Assembly (NCBI GenBank): GCA_035567895.1
Contig: DATMPC010000088.1
Span: 49,662-113,661, forward strand
Direction: 5' to 3'
Length of the DNA stretch: 64,000 nucleotides
Origin: Terriglobales bacterium
Lineage (GTDB): Bacteria; Acidobacteriota; Terriglobia; Terriglobales; Acidobacteriaceae
Part shown: positions 35,584 to 43,418 of the stretch, in pieces
Numbering within the stretch: the stretch's first letter is position 1
Layout: each line of letters opens with the position of its first letter
Translations under genes and position numbers: made by a program
The notes under the pieces: model-generated
What the model saw: the letters and a program-made list of their open reading frames with translations, nothing else
Told to the model about the DNA's origin: nothing
Databases searched by the model: none

Positions 35584-36549
35584 ATGGCTCTGTATCTCGT
35601 TACTGGCGTAGCTGGTTTTATCGGCTCTAACCTCGCGCGCGAACTTGTTCGTCGTGGAGATAAGGTTCGCGGCTTCGATAACTTTGAAACCGGAAAGCGC
35701 GAGAATCTCGCAGGCTTGAGTCCAAAGATTGAATTTCGCGAACTCGACCTTCTTGACGCACGTGGAGTAGCCGAGTTTTGCCATGGAGTTGACTACATTT
35801 TGCACCAGGCAGCGATTCCCTCCGTTCCGCGCTCAGTCCAAGACCCAGTTTCCAGCCACAACGCCAACATCACTGGGACTCTGAATGTACTCATGGGTGC
35901 GCGGGAAGCGAGAGTGAAACGAGTCGTCTACGCTGCATCTTCGTCTGCCTACGGCGACACTCCCACTCTGCCTAAGGACGAAGCCATGCTGCCCAATCCG
36001 ATCTCGCCGTACGCGGTGCAGAAGCTGGCTGGCGAGCTGTATCTGAGCTCTTTCTATCGGGTCTACGGACTTGAGACCGTCTCGCTCCGCTACTTCAATA
36101 TCTTTGGACCATATCAGGATCCAACATCGCAATACTCGGGAGTCTTGGCAAAGTTCATCACGCAAATGCTCGCGGGAAAACCCTCCACGATCTTCGGCGA
36201 CGGTGAGCAGAGCCGCGACTTTACTTATGTCGAGAACGCGGTAAATGCCAACTTGCTGGCATGTAAAGCTCCGGCGGAAAAGGTCGCTGGAGGCGTGTTT
36301 AATGTGGCCACGGCCACCCGCTTCTCGCTAAACGAAACCTTCCTCACTCTGGCAGAGATCATCGGATACAAAGGGGAGCCTCAGTACGTTGCGCCGAGGG
36401 CGGGTGATGTGAAGCATTCATTGGCCGATATCTCGAGGACAAGGGAAGCCATGGGATACGAGCCAACCGTGGGCTTCGAAAACGGTCTCCGCCGCACCGT
36501 GGAGTGGTATAAGCAAGCGTTAGTTTCGGCAGGAAGTACGTCGAGTTAG
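35584..36549 (+). CDS. NAD-dependent sugar-nucleotide epimerase (GalE/WbpP-like SDR)
   Basis: 321 residues, an extended SDR. Nucleotide-binding GxxGxxG motif: VTGVAGFIGSNLARELV. Catalytic Ser/Tyr/Lys: ASSSAYGDTP and PYAVQK. The downstream FGPYQDPTSQYSGVLAKFI and GDGEQSRDFTYVENAV are typical of UDP-GlcNAc or UDP-glucose 4-epimerases of the WbpP/TviC group. The product feeds surface polysaccharide synthesis. The exact sugar is not decided. The gene is convergent with the redoxin gene, 16 bases apart. Confidence 0.88.
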   Translation: MALYLVTGVAGFIGSNLARELVRRGDKVRGFDNFETGKRENLAGLSPKIEFRELDLLDARGVAEFCHGVDYILHQAAIPSVPRSVQDPVSSHNANITGTLNVLMGAREARVKRVVYAASSSAYGDTPTLPKDEAMLPNPISPYAVQKLAGELYLSSFYRVYGLETVSLRYFNIFGPYQDPTSQYSGVLAKFITQMLAGKPSTIFGDGEQSRDFTYVENAVNANLLACKAPAEKVAGGVFNVATATRFSLNETFLTLAEIIGYKGEPQYVAPRAGDVKHSLADISRTREAMGYEPTVGFENGLRRTVEWYKQALVSAGSTSS

Positions 36550-36565
36550 GCTGCGGTCGTAGTTT

Positions 36566-37360
36566 CTACGGCAACAGTTTTGCAGCCGCCAGAAACTGCG
36601 CCGCTCCTGCTTCGGACATCTTTCGCCAGCGGACCGTCCCCGACGAATCAATTAAGAATTCGGCTGCCGCGCTGATATCACGTCCTTCAAGTCCAGCCTT
36701 TGGCGCCAATAGATCGTAGTGCCGGACCGCTTCTGCGTTCCGATCCGAGAGGACAGGAAAAGTAAGACCTGCCTTGCTGACCATCGCACTCGCCTCTTCA
36801 GGCGTGTCCGCGCTGATGGCGACCGGCTGTATTCCCAATTGTTCGAACGACGCCATGTTGCGCTGAATGCTCCGTAACTCGGAGGCACAGGAGCTTCACC
36901 AATAGCCACGGTAGAAGACCAGCAGGATTCCCCGCGGACCGCGCGCAGAACCAGACGCGTTGCCGGGCAAAGCAGAACCCGAGAGCAATTGACCCAAAGT
37001 CACTGGAGAGCTACTAGTGTTGAGCAAGGCAAATTCAGGCGCCCTGCTTCCCACCTTTGGAGCATTAGCCGCGGCGGGAAAGTACTTCGTCACCATGACC
37101 GTCATGAATCCAAACAGGGCAACCAGCACTACGCTCAAAGTCGCTAGGATTGGTCCTGCACGACGGCCGCGATACAGTTCGGGTTCACGGCGGGCACGCT
37201 TAAAACCACTAACCAGCAGCCACACTGCCACCACGAACAGTGCCGCGCTTAACCAGAAGACGCTGCGCGTGATCTGAAACCCAAGTACATAAATCAACAG
37301 TGCAATCAGACTGAGAAGGAACCCAGCCCACAACGTCCAGTTCCGACGTCTAGAATCCAT
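36566..37360 (-). CDS. Membrane-anchored redoxin, probable selenoprotein (UxxC, in-frame TGA at 36896-36898)
   Basis: Read through one in-frame TGA this is a 264-residue protein. Residues 8-28, 34-51 and 70-91 are membrane helices; charge distribution puts the following domain in the periplasm. Residues about 98-264 are an AhpC/TSA-type redoxin: VGSRAPEFALLNTSSSPVTL, then LLVFYRGYW, the TGA (codon 155), SSCASELRSIQ, and on to AISADTPEEASAMVSKAGL, FPVLSDRNAEAVRHY and FLIDSSGTVRWR. Family members have Cys where the TGA lies (RG-x-WCPFC), so the motif becomes U155-S-S-C158. Both halves are intact and in the same frame, which argues against decay. A SECIS-like hairpin follows (36870-36884). Without Sec insertion the gene would look like two ORFs, 36896-37360 and 36566-36856. 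Confidence 0.85.
36870..36884 (-). promoter_or_regulatory. SECIS-like hairpin for selenocysteine insertion
   Basis: Read on the minus strand, CTCCG pairs with CGGAG around the loop AGTTA. The loop begins 17 bases after the TGA and has G at its second position followed by T, which fits the published bacterial SECIS model (loop 16-37 bases downstream, G among the first two loop bases). An alternative pairing, GCTCC with GGAGC, gives a larger loop. Confidence 0.65.
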
Positions 37361-37413
37361 GGCAGCGCATCTTAACGTTCGCTTTAAGTATTTTCAATGG
37401 CGAAACAACGCTC

Positions 37414-37797
37414 ATGAAAGAATCCCTTCTGGACCATTCCATGCCAAGCCCTTTCTGCCACATCGTGATTCCCTCTCCTGACCTCGAGAAAGCGAAATTG
37501 TTCTACGAGCAGATTTTTGGTTGGAAGACGGAAGCGAACGTCCCGGGTGCGAGCTATTGGTTTTTCGAATCGGGAAATGTGAATGGAGCATTCGACGGAA
37601 GCCGCAGACCGGCAGCGCAATCGGTTGTCTTAGTGATGCGGGTCACTGATCTGCGAGGAACGCTCGAACGCATCGTGCAACACGGAGGCAGGGTTACTCG
37701 AAACGCTAGCCGGATTGGCGAGGCAAGTCCGGGCTATGACGCCTATTTTCTCGATCCAAATGGGAACGAAATGGGACTCTACTCAGAAGGTAACTGA
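37414..37797 (+). CDS. VOC family protein (glyoxalase-like)
   Basis: 127 residues. A complete VOC module: HIVIPSPDLEKAKLFYEQIFGWKTE, then a YWFFES strand, VLVMRVTDLRGTLERIVQHGG, and YDAYFLDPNGNEMGLY. The Gly-Trp after the first helix and the DPxGN ending are typical of the subgroup close to bleomycin-resistance and 27-kDa antigen proteins. No signal peptide. The frame allows ATG at 37414 or 37441. Divergent from the selenoredoxin gene, 53 bases apart. Function not known. Confidence 0.87.
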   Translation: MKESLLDHSMPSPFCHIVIPSPDLEKAKLFYEQIFGWKTEANVPGASYWFFESGNVNGAFDGSRRPAAQSVVLVMRVTDLRGTLERIVQHGGRVTRNASRIGEASPGYDAYFLDPNGNEMGLYSEGN

Positions 37798-37898
37798 GGC
37801 GAGAAAAGCATGGCCATCCGTTCCGTGGAATAATTGAAGGGCCCCTTTATAGAATATTTACGAATATTTATGGGGGTGCGATACATTAGGTCGCATTT

Positions 37899-38318
37899 AT
37901 GGAACTGCTCTTCAACCTGTTCTGGTTAACTACCATTCTCCTGCTCTTCGCGGGCGGATGGTGGCATCGATTGGGTGAGGACAAGCCGCATCACAGTTGG
38001 AAGGTGGGCGCGGTTGCTCTGATGTGCATTTCCTTTTTGATTTTTCCTGCCATCTCTCTTTCTGACGATCTCCATATTGAGTCCATGGCGGTTGAGGCCC
38101 CCACGAAGCGAATTTCGCAACTGATGGTTAATCTCCATCAGACTGGCGTTGTACTCGCACCATGGGACTCGGCCGTTCTGCTCACGATTTTCGCGGCTCC
38201 GTCTCGCGACACAGATTGGATTACAAATGTCACAGTCGCTGTCCTTCTTGACGGTTTCCAGTCTCCCTCCTCGGGCAGAGCCCCTCCGTTTCTTCCTCTC
38301 AGACTCTTCCTTGAATAG
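37899..38318 (+). CDS. Membrane protein of unknown function
   Basis: 139 residues. Two hydrophobic helices at the N-terminus (FNLFWLTTILLLFAGGWW, then KVGAVALMCISFLIFPAISL), followed by SDDLHIESMAVEAPTKR and a less hydrophobic helix with a proline-rich tail. The pattern of two helices followed by SLSDDLH looks like a conserved protein of Acidobacteriota, but I cannot name a family. Start at ATG 37899. Confidence 0.65.
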   Translation: MELLFNLFWLTTILLLFAGGWWHRLGEDKPHHSWKVGAVALMCISFLIFPAISLSDDLHIESMAVEAPTKRISQLMVNLHQTGVVLAPWDSAVLLTIFAAPSRDTDWITNVTVAVLLDGFQSPSSGRAPPFLPLRLFLE

Positions 38319-38357
38319 AAACAACTAAAGACATCGCCCACAGGTGGTCGGCTGAAA

Positions 38358-38573
38358 GTGGTAGCTGTGAAGTACGTATCCGAGTTCGTCATGAGCTCCC
38401 GTCCGGTTGGATGGCGATGCTCCAGGTGCGGTCAAGTGCTTGCGCTCCCACTTATGGACGAAGTAAGTGCTGCGGCCGATCCGGACATGCAAGCTGCATT
38501 TCGCTCACATCACTGCGAACGAGGCCAGCAAAAAGAAGTTGCGAAATCCAAATCCCAGTCAGCGGACAGCTAA
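38358..38573 (+). CDS. Small protein with CxxC zinc-ribbon-like motif
   Basis: 71 residues. GWRCSRCGQVLALPLM carries a C-x2-C pair and SHHCE may provide further metal ligands. It starts at GTG 38358, or at ATG 38391. No clear ribosome-binding site. The following charged tail (RGQQKEVAKSKSQSADS) is low complexity. Unrecognised, and the gene call is uncertain. Confidence 0.45.
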   Translation: MVAVKYVSEFVMSSRPVGWRCSRCGQVLALPLMDEVSAAADPDMQAAFRSHHCERGQQKEVAKSKSQSADS

Positions 38574-38594
38574 GCCGCCGGAGCCCCCCGAAAT

Positions 38595-38763
38595 TTATCG
38601 TACGAAAATTACATAGAAGAGACATAGATACACAAACGCACCTACCGCCCAATGAAAGGCTCGCCTGCCGGTCGGCGTCCAAACCCAAAGAAGTATCATG
38701 GCAAGCAGCGCGTACACCCACCAACAACTGCAGCCACAGCGGCCAGCCGTCGAATTTCGTCAT
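38595..38763 (-). pseudogene. Frameshifted small membrane protein gene
   Basis: From the ATG at 38763 (AAAGG upstream) the frame reads MTKFDGWPLWLQLLV. The other frame from about 38720 to a TAA at 38595-38597 reads YALLAMILLWVWTPTGRRAF and then a second hydrophobic helix. Skipping one G in the GTGGGTG run (38716-38722) joins both into a 55-residue two-helix protein. This is either a recent disruption, a sequencing indel, or programmed frameshifting. Confidence 0.5.
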
Positions 38764-38805
38764 GAGCCTTTCGGCTTTGTCACGGTACCGATGCTCTTTC
38801 CGTGC

Positions 38806-39930
38806 TTATCTCTTTGCCGAAACCTTGGTTGCCGACGCGAGCCTGGTCAGGAGCTCGCGGGCTGCCTGCTGGTAAGGACCCGCGATGCCTGCCGCCTCGG
38901 TCAGAGGAGGCTTGGCTGCCGCCAACTGATTGCTTTTTGCGTAGGCGAATCCCAGACGGTAGAGCGCCACTGAGTATGGTTCGCTTTGTCCCTTTAACTC
39001 CGTGGTTGCTGTTTTCAATTCGGGAATCGCTGCTGCCACCTTCTCCTGTTTCAACAGACAGTAACCCAGCGCAGAATGCGCCAGCCCGGAGTACAACTTC
39101 TGCTTAACAGGGTCTTCTGCAGTCTGGGTCTTGGAGAGATCAAGGGCTTTGCGGGCGTACGTTTCCGCGCGCGCTGTGCTGGCTGCATCGGTCTGGTCGG
39201 CAAACGTTGCAGCGAGCACGACCAGCGTGCTAATGCTGTTGGGATTGCTCTTCAATGCTTTGTCGGCAAAGCTGGCCAGGCGCGCAGGATCTTTCAGCTG
39301 TCCCAGGCTGTAGACGGCTAATTGCAGCACCTGCTCCTGGTAGCGCGAGTTGGGAAATGCGTTGTTGAAGCGTTCGATGTCGCTCATGCGCTGCCGCTCA
39401 TTCGTCTCCGCCGTCAGGGCATTCAGGGCGGAGGTTTCGAGGAATTCGTACGATTGGCGATATGGCGCCTGCTCAGACTTGATCTTGTCGGCAAACTGCT
39501 CGTCGGAGATGCCATCCGGCTTCGCTTGTTTGGCGATGCCATTGAACGCCGTGCCGCCGCGCGCCGCGAGATCCACGACCCTTTCGTTCGCATTCATCTT
39601 CTGGGCCACCGACGCAAGCGAAACGATGATTTCAAGATTGTTGGGCTGCGCTGCAAGGGCTTTCTCCCCAAACTCCATTGCTTTGCTCGTATCACCCTGC
39701 TCAACATACTGTTGTGAGAGTTGCGAGTTGCCGTAGGCTACGGCCTGCGGATTTGAAGCAAACTTCTGCACGAAGTCCTGGAGCATGGCCACGCGCTTTT
39801 GCGCATCGGTCTCACTGCTGATGGCCTGCAACGCCTGATCTTCCGGTGTTCCTCCCGCAAAGGAAATCCTGTCGACCTGCGCACTTGCCGCCAGAACAGC
39901 TAGTAGAAGAAAACTCAAAGCAGATTTCAT
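38806..39930 (-). CDS. Secreted TPR-repeat protein
   Basis: 374 residues. Signal peptide: MKSALSFLLLAVLAASAQ. The rest is helical with TPR-like units: NSQLSQQYVEQGDTSKAMEF, EKALAAQPNNLEIIVSLASV, LAVYSLGQLKDPARLASFAD, and SGLAHSALGYCLLKQEKVAAA. Such proteins act as scaffolds in the periplasm or outer membrane; the partner is unknown. Start at ATG 39930 with AGGCGTC shortly upstream. The frameshifted small gene lies 42 bases downstream. Confidence 0.82.
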   Translation of the reverse strand: MKSALSFLLLAVLAASAQVDRISFAGGTPEDQALQAISSETDAQKRVAMLQDFVQKFASNPQAVAYGNSQLSQQYVEQGDTSKAMEFGEKALAAQPNNLEIIVSLASVAQKMNANERVVDLAARGGTAFNGIAKQAKPDGISDEQFADKIKSEQAPYRQSYEFLETSALNALTAETNERQRMSDIERFNNAFPNSRYQEQVLQLAVYSLGQLKDPARLASFADKALKSNPNSISTLVVLAATFADQTDAASTARAETYARKALDLSKTQTAEDPVKQKLYSGLAHSALGYCLLKQEKVAAAIPELKTATTELKGQSEPYSVALYRLGFAYAKSNQLAAAKPPLTEAAGIAGPYQQAARELLTRLASATKVSAKR

Positions 39931-40396
39931 ATGACGCCTCCGCTCGGCGATTTGTGAGCGGCATCGTATCTCTGTCGCAAGCCAGTAGCAAGATCGAAAT
40001 CAGGGCGTCACGGACGTGGCCGAGTGTCCGACCCGTCGCGATTTTCGATAGGGTGCGTATCGGGAAGATTACCGCTCCTATCAATTGTCAGCATAAAGCC
40101 CAGAATGGGAACCAGGCTGTGCGGAACCCATCCTGCCGTACCGGGGGCGGAGTGGATTGGTGTTGCGGTTTATGTTGGGTTGCAGTCCCTTCGCTAGTGT
40201 TGGCAGCAGTCCAAAAGCGGCAGGCCACGCGGGAAACGTGAAGTCGTCGTGGCCAGACGGACAAGCTGAACGGGCACATCGTTTTACCTCCGACCCGAGG
40301 GTGGTTCCCCGCTAGTTCGAAATGACTTCCAGCTCAACCAGTACAGCGTAATTCTTTCCTTGTGATAAGATATTACTTATATAATGTATTACTTAT
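39931..40396. other. 466-base gap; promoter of the ArsR gene, otherwise nothing recognised
   Basis: ORFs on both strands between 39931 and 40330 have no domain signatures or ribosome-binding sites and overlap each other. Only the final 30 bases (direct repeats and TATAAT) are assigned. Confidence 0.5.
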
Positions 40397-40398
40397 AT
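40371..40398 (+). promoter_or_regulatory. Promoter/operator with 12-base direct repeats overlapping the ArsR start
   Basis: TATTACTTATAT occurs at 40371-40382 and again at 40387-40398, with a 16-base period. A perfect TATAAT (40380-40385) spans the first copy's end, and the second copy ends in the ATG (40397). Transcription would begin at or just before the start codon, so the mRNA may be leaderless. The repeats are a plausible self-regulatory operator. Confidence 0.6.
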
Positions 40399-40735
40399 GA
40401 AACTGACCCTCGACGCCACCTTCTCTGCCATGGCCGACCCGACTCGTCGAGCGATTCTGGCTCGTCTTGCCAAAGGAGAGGCGACCGTCATGGAACTGGC
40501 GGAGCCGTTCGAGATGACGCAGCCCGCAATCTCTCAACATCTCAAGGTGCTCGAGGATGCGGGACTCGTTGTTCGTCGAGTCGAGGGCACGAAGCGCCCT
40601 CGTCGTCTAGCAAAAGGCGGTATTGAAGCGATCGATCAATGGCTCGCAATGCTACGCAAAGCTCTCGAGAAAAACTACGACCGGCTGGATGAAGTTCTGG
40701 CTGCGATGGAATACAAGAAAGGGAAAACACGATGA
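40397..40735 (+). CDS. ArsR-family transcriptional regulator
   Basis: 112 residues. The N-terminus ATFSAMADPTRRAILARLA and winged-helix MTQPAISQHLKVLEDAGLV are typical of the ArsR subgroup paired with SRPBCC proteins. It lacks the metal-binding Cys motif, so it is unlikely to sense arsenite. It overlaps the next gene by 4 bases (ATGA), so the two proteins are co-produced. The direct repeats over its promoter suggest self-repression. Confidence 0.93.
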   Translation: MKLTLDATFSAMADPTRRAILARLAKGEATVMELAEPFEMTQPAISQHLKVLEDAGLVVRRVEGTKRPRRLAKGGIEAIDQWLAMLRKALEKNYDRLDEVLAAMEYKKGKTR

Positions 40736-41196
40736 GTAAGTTGACGCTGAAGACCGAAGGCGATACACACGTGGTTGTCACCAGGCGCTTCGCTGCACCT
40801 CCGGAAGCCATGTATCGCGCTCACACAGATCCGAAGTTAGTCCAGAAATGGATGCTCGGCCCCGAAGGTTGGACAATGCCTGTCTGCATTAACGAGGCGA
40901 AGCCAGGGGGCAAGATCCGTTACCAGTGGACAAATGGAAAAGGTGGTGGATTCCACCTGACGGGCGAATTCCTGGAACTTAAGCCTTACAGCAGGATCGT
41001 CCATGTCGAGCGGATGCACCTGCCAGATCCTACGCCGGACAACCATATTGAAACCAGATTCGATGCGGATGGCACCGGCACGTTGATGACAATGCGCATG
41101 ACGTTGCCCGACGCCCAGACGCGGGCGGCCATGCTTGCTTCAGGTATGGAACACGGAATGGAAGCGAGTTACGTCAGGCTGGAAGGACTGATCTAG
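40732..41196 (+). CDS. SRPBCC (AHSA1-like) domain protein
   Basis: 154 residues. START/Bet v1 fold: VVVTRRFAAPPEAMYRAHTDPKLVQKW, then a GEFLELKPYSRIVHVER strand pair and MTLPDAQTRAAMLASGMEHG. Such proteins bind hydrophobic ligands; the partner ArsR regulator, translated from an overlapping frame, probably controls it. The two-gene arrangement is widespread in bacteria. The ligand is unknown. Confidence 0.92.
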   Translation: MSKLTLKTEGDTHVVVTRRFAAPPEAMYRAHTDPKLVQKWMLGPEGWTMPVCINEAKPGGKIRYQWTNGKGGGFHLTGEFLELKPYSRIVHVERMHLPDPTPDNHIETRFDADGTGTLMTMRMTLPDAQTRAAMLASGMEHGMEASYVRLEGLI

Positions 41197-41363
41197 CTTC
41201 GTCATGAGTGTGCGTGCGTCACGGAGGAAGAGTGCCCTGGCGTGAGATAAGGAACGCTCACCCAGGGCCTAAGCCGCTGGCCAGCTGAAAGCGGTCGTTT
41301 CGCCGCTTGGATCTCCGCTCGTTCTGAGTTGCTGCCAGCGCGATCCGCTCCGGGAATCTCAGC

Positions 41364-41930
41364 TTAACTCTTCTTTTTCAGCTTACTCATGCTCGCCGCT
41401 GTTGCGCTTTCTACAGCGCGCGAGACTACAGTTTGGAATGCCGAGGGATTCGGGTCGAGCGGATACTCTTGATCCTCGACGGTAAGGCGTTCGTCAGCAA
41501 GGACGTTGTCATCTCTCAGCGATTGCAGACGATACTTAATTACGATACGACCGTCGACGGCTCGCTCCATGCCTGTATGATTCACGTCCGGGCCTGGACT
41601 GCCGGAACCGAAACTCACCTCATTGAGCAGATCTACATTCATTTTTAAGAGGTAATCGCAATTTGCGGTCTTCGCTTGCCGCAATGCGGGTTCGCCGTTG
41701 ACTACCAAAATGATCGCAGTGATATTTCTCTTCTTGTCTGTCGCGATCTTCTTTGCTCGTTCGCGCAGCTCCGGGAGCAAATCCTGAACGCGAGCTTTTG
41801 TTGAGTCCAACATGATTCCCACTCGTACGCCCGGAGGTCCGCTTGGATCTTCTGCCAGAAGGCTGGAAAGCAGGAGGAGACACATGAAAACGAGAGATAC
41901 AAAACACTTCAGCAGAGTCCTGGGCATCAC
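41364..41930 (-). CDS. Secreted protein of unknown function
   Basis: 188 residues with signal peptide (FVSLVFMCLLLLSSLLA). The mature part has RVGIMLDSTKARVQDLLPEL, ITAIILVVNGEPALRQAK, CDYLLKMNVDLLNEV, and DGRIVIKYRLQSLRDDNVLADERLTV. This alternating strand pattern is similar to periplasmic proteins that compute a summed 'CsgG-like' stress response, but I would not assign a family. A Lys-rich C-terminus. It is followed by no visible terminator. Confidence 0.65.
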   Translation of the reverse strand: MMPRTLLKCFVSLVFMCLLLLSSLLAEDPSGPPGVRVGIMLDSTKARVQDLLPELRERAKKIATDKKRNITAIILVVNGEPALRQAKTANCDYLLKMNVDLLNEVSFGSGSPGPDVNHTGMERAVDGRIVIKYRLQSLRDDNVLADERLTVEDQEYPLDPNPSAFQTVVSRAVESATAASMSKLKKKS

Positions 41931-42012
41931 AATCCCCCTATGATCGTCCGTTCCAAGGAGAGAATGTTACAGCTTGTCGGTCTTAGTTGCTTTAGAGAGA
42001 CGACAGAAAAAC

Positions 42013-42038
42013 AAAGGCACGGCTAAGGCCGTGCCTTT
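42013..42038 (-). terminator. Intrinsic terminator after the coiled-coil membrane protein gene
   Basis: A perfect 11-base stem (AAAGGCACGGC) around a 4-base loop. On the minus strand GTTTTTCTG follows, 18 bases past the stop codon at 42056. Confidence 0.9.
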
Positions 42039-42055
42039 CATCATCGACACAAATT

Positions 42056-42937
42056 TCAGCGAGGCCGAGGCTGTAACTGCGGAGATCCGGTTGTGTCCTG
42101 CGCGGTCGTGGTTGGGGCCGCAGCCGAGTTCGACATGGCGTTCAACTCTGAGTTGCGGTACTTCGGTGCGCTGATGTAGCCGTGAATGTGATCCTTGCTT
42201 ATGCGGTTGATCACCAGCTCCAGCGGACGCGGTTCGTCACCGGGATAGAACATCGCCGGCTCATACAGGTTCAGGTGCTTCTTCGACATCTTGAGGTCGT
42301 CAACCATCAGTTCCAAATCGGCATATTGGTGTTTGGTGTTTGCCTTTCGCAGACTGACGCCGACTGGACCTGCATGCGAGAACTGTTTCGACTTGTCGAT
42401 GTCGAACTCGAAGTAGTTGCGCTCACCCTTGCGCTGCAGGACCACCAGCTCATCATGGGTCTTGGCGATGGAGCCTTGCAGTTCGGTGCGCGCTGACGAC
42501 AGGTCCTGACGGGTGGAATCGAGGTTACTGCGGGTTTCTTCGATCGCTTTGCCTTGGGCATCGAGCTGGGTTTGGAGCTTCTTCCAGCGTGGATCGGGCT
42601 TGCTATGGCGAACCACCGCCGGACGAGTTTGAGCGGCCGGAACGACGACCTGGTTCGTCGCTACCGGCTGGCGTGCTGCTGCCATCGTATCGAGCTTGGC
42701 GTTCAGGGCGTCCATTTGTCCCTGCGTTGCTTTCAGGGCAGCGGCTGTCTGGTCGTTCTGGCCGGCGAGTTGTCGGGCGAGATTGCGCTCATGAATCGAG
42801 TATCCGAACAACCCAACAAATGCGAGCAGCGCCACGGCTAAAAAGCCGAAGCGGAAACGGGGGGAAGCAGGTTCATACTCGGCCGTCTCTTCTACTTCTG
42901 GTTCTTGTTCTACCCGGGATTTCTCTTCTTCTAGCAT
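42056..42937 (-). CDS. Membrane-anchored coiled-coil protein of unknown function
   Basis: 293 residues. An acidic N-terminus (EEEKSRVEQEPEVEETAEY), one membrane span at about 31-47 (FGFLAVALLAFVGLFGY), then a long coiled coil (about 50-170: QTAAALKATQGQMDALNAKL, KLQTQLDAQGKAIEETRSNL), and a C-terminal beta domain (NYFEFDIDKSKQFSHAGPV, LELMVDDLKMSKKHLNLYEP). The order suggests a cytoplasmic N-terminus and a periplasmic body. The protein resembles conserved acidobacterial proteins but the family is not named. Confidence 0.75.
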   Translation of the reverse strand: MLEEEKSRVEQEPEVEETAEYEPASPRFRFGFLAVALLAFVGLFGYSIHERNLARQLAGQNDQTAAALKATQGQMDALNAKLDTMAAARQPVATNQVVVPAAQTRPAVVRHSKPDPRWKKLQTQLDAQGKAIEETRSNLDSTRQDLSSARTELQGSIAKTHDELVVLQRKGERNYFEFDIDKSKQFSHAGPVGVSLRKANTKHQYADLELMVDDLKMSKKHLNLYEPAMFYPGDEPRPLELVINRISKDHIHGYISAPKYRNSELNAMSNSAAAPTTTAQDTTGSPQLQPRPR

Positions 42938-43418
42938 GACCGGAAAACTCCTGGGCGCAATTGCGCCCTACACGCTAGTTCAGCAACTTTCGTTCCATGT
43001 AGTGCAATTTGTAAGTTGCTGATGATAATGAGCTTGGTTCGTGCGTCGACTTCGCGGAAGGCCCAAATTTGCCCGAGTTTCCGGCCAATGCTGGCGGTTT
43101 TACACGATTCAGTTCGAGTTGCCTAAGAGCTTCTTCGAGGTTCCACCGCCATCCACCGGGAAAATCAACATCAACCGCTTCACGCAGATGAACGCTGATT
43201 TCGGGGATACACGCAGATCATGTTCTGGTTAGGTTGCTTCCGCTGTTGTCTGCTGACCTGTCGTCTTTGCCAGAGAATTGCCCCAAAAGAGCCAAATAAA
43301 TTAGCCTCTGGGCCCTGAAGAATCTGCGTAGATCCCTCAAATCTGCGTTTCATCCGCGTGAGGCAGTCGCTGGTGCTTTTGATTTCGCAGAGTCAGATTG
43401 CGGCTTGCAACTCAAATG
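42938..43418. other. 481-base gap holding a family D inverted repeat
   Basis: No gene is seen. The long inverted repeat at 43176-43364 occupies its second half. The bases before it (42938-43175) are unassigned. Confidence 0.6.
43176..43364. repeat. Long inverted repeat, family D (CGCAGATGAACGC units)
   Basis: 45-base arms at 43176-43220 and 43320-43364 are imperfect reverse complements built on CACGCAGATGAACGC and ACGCAGAT. The spacer is 99 bases and lacks similarity to the spacers of the other inverted repeats in the window. Confidence 0.8.

Noticed and set aside
36856..36898. A frameshift or nonsense mutation splitting the redoxin gene into a pseudogene
   Set aside because: The two halves are in the same frame with intact sequence between, and the stop is TGA exactly at the conserved active-site Cys codon with a SECIS-like hairpin after it. 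Selenocysteine is the better explanation, though only genome-wide Sec genes can settle it.
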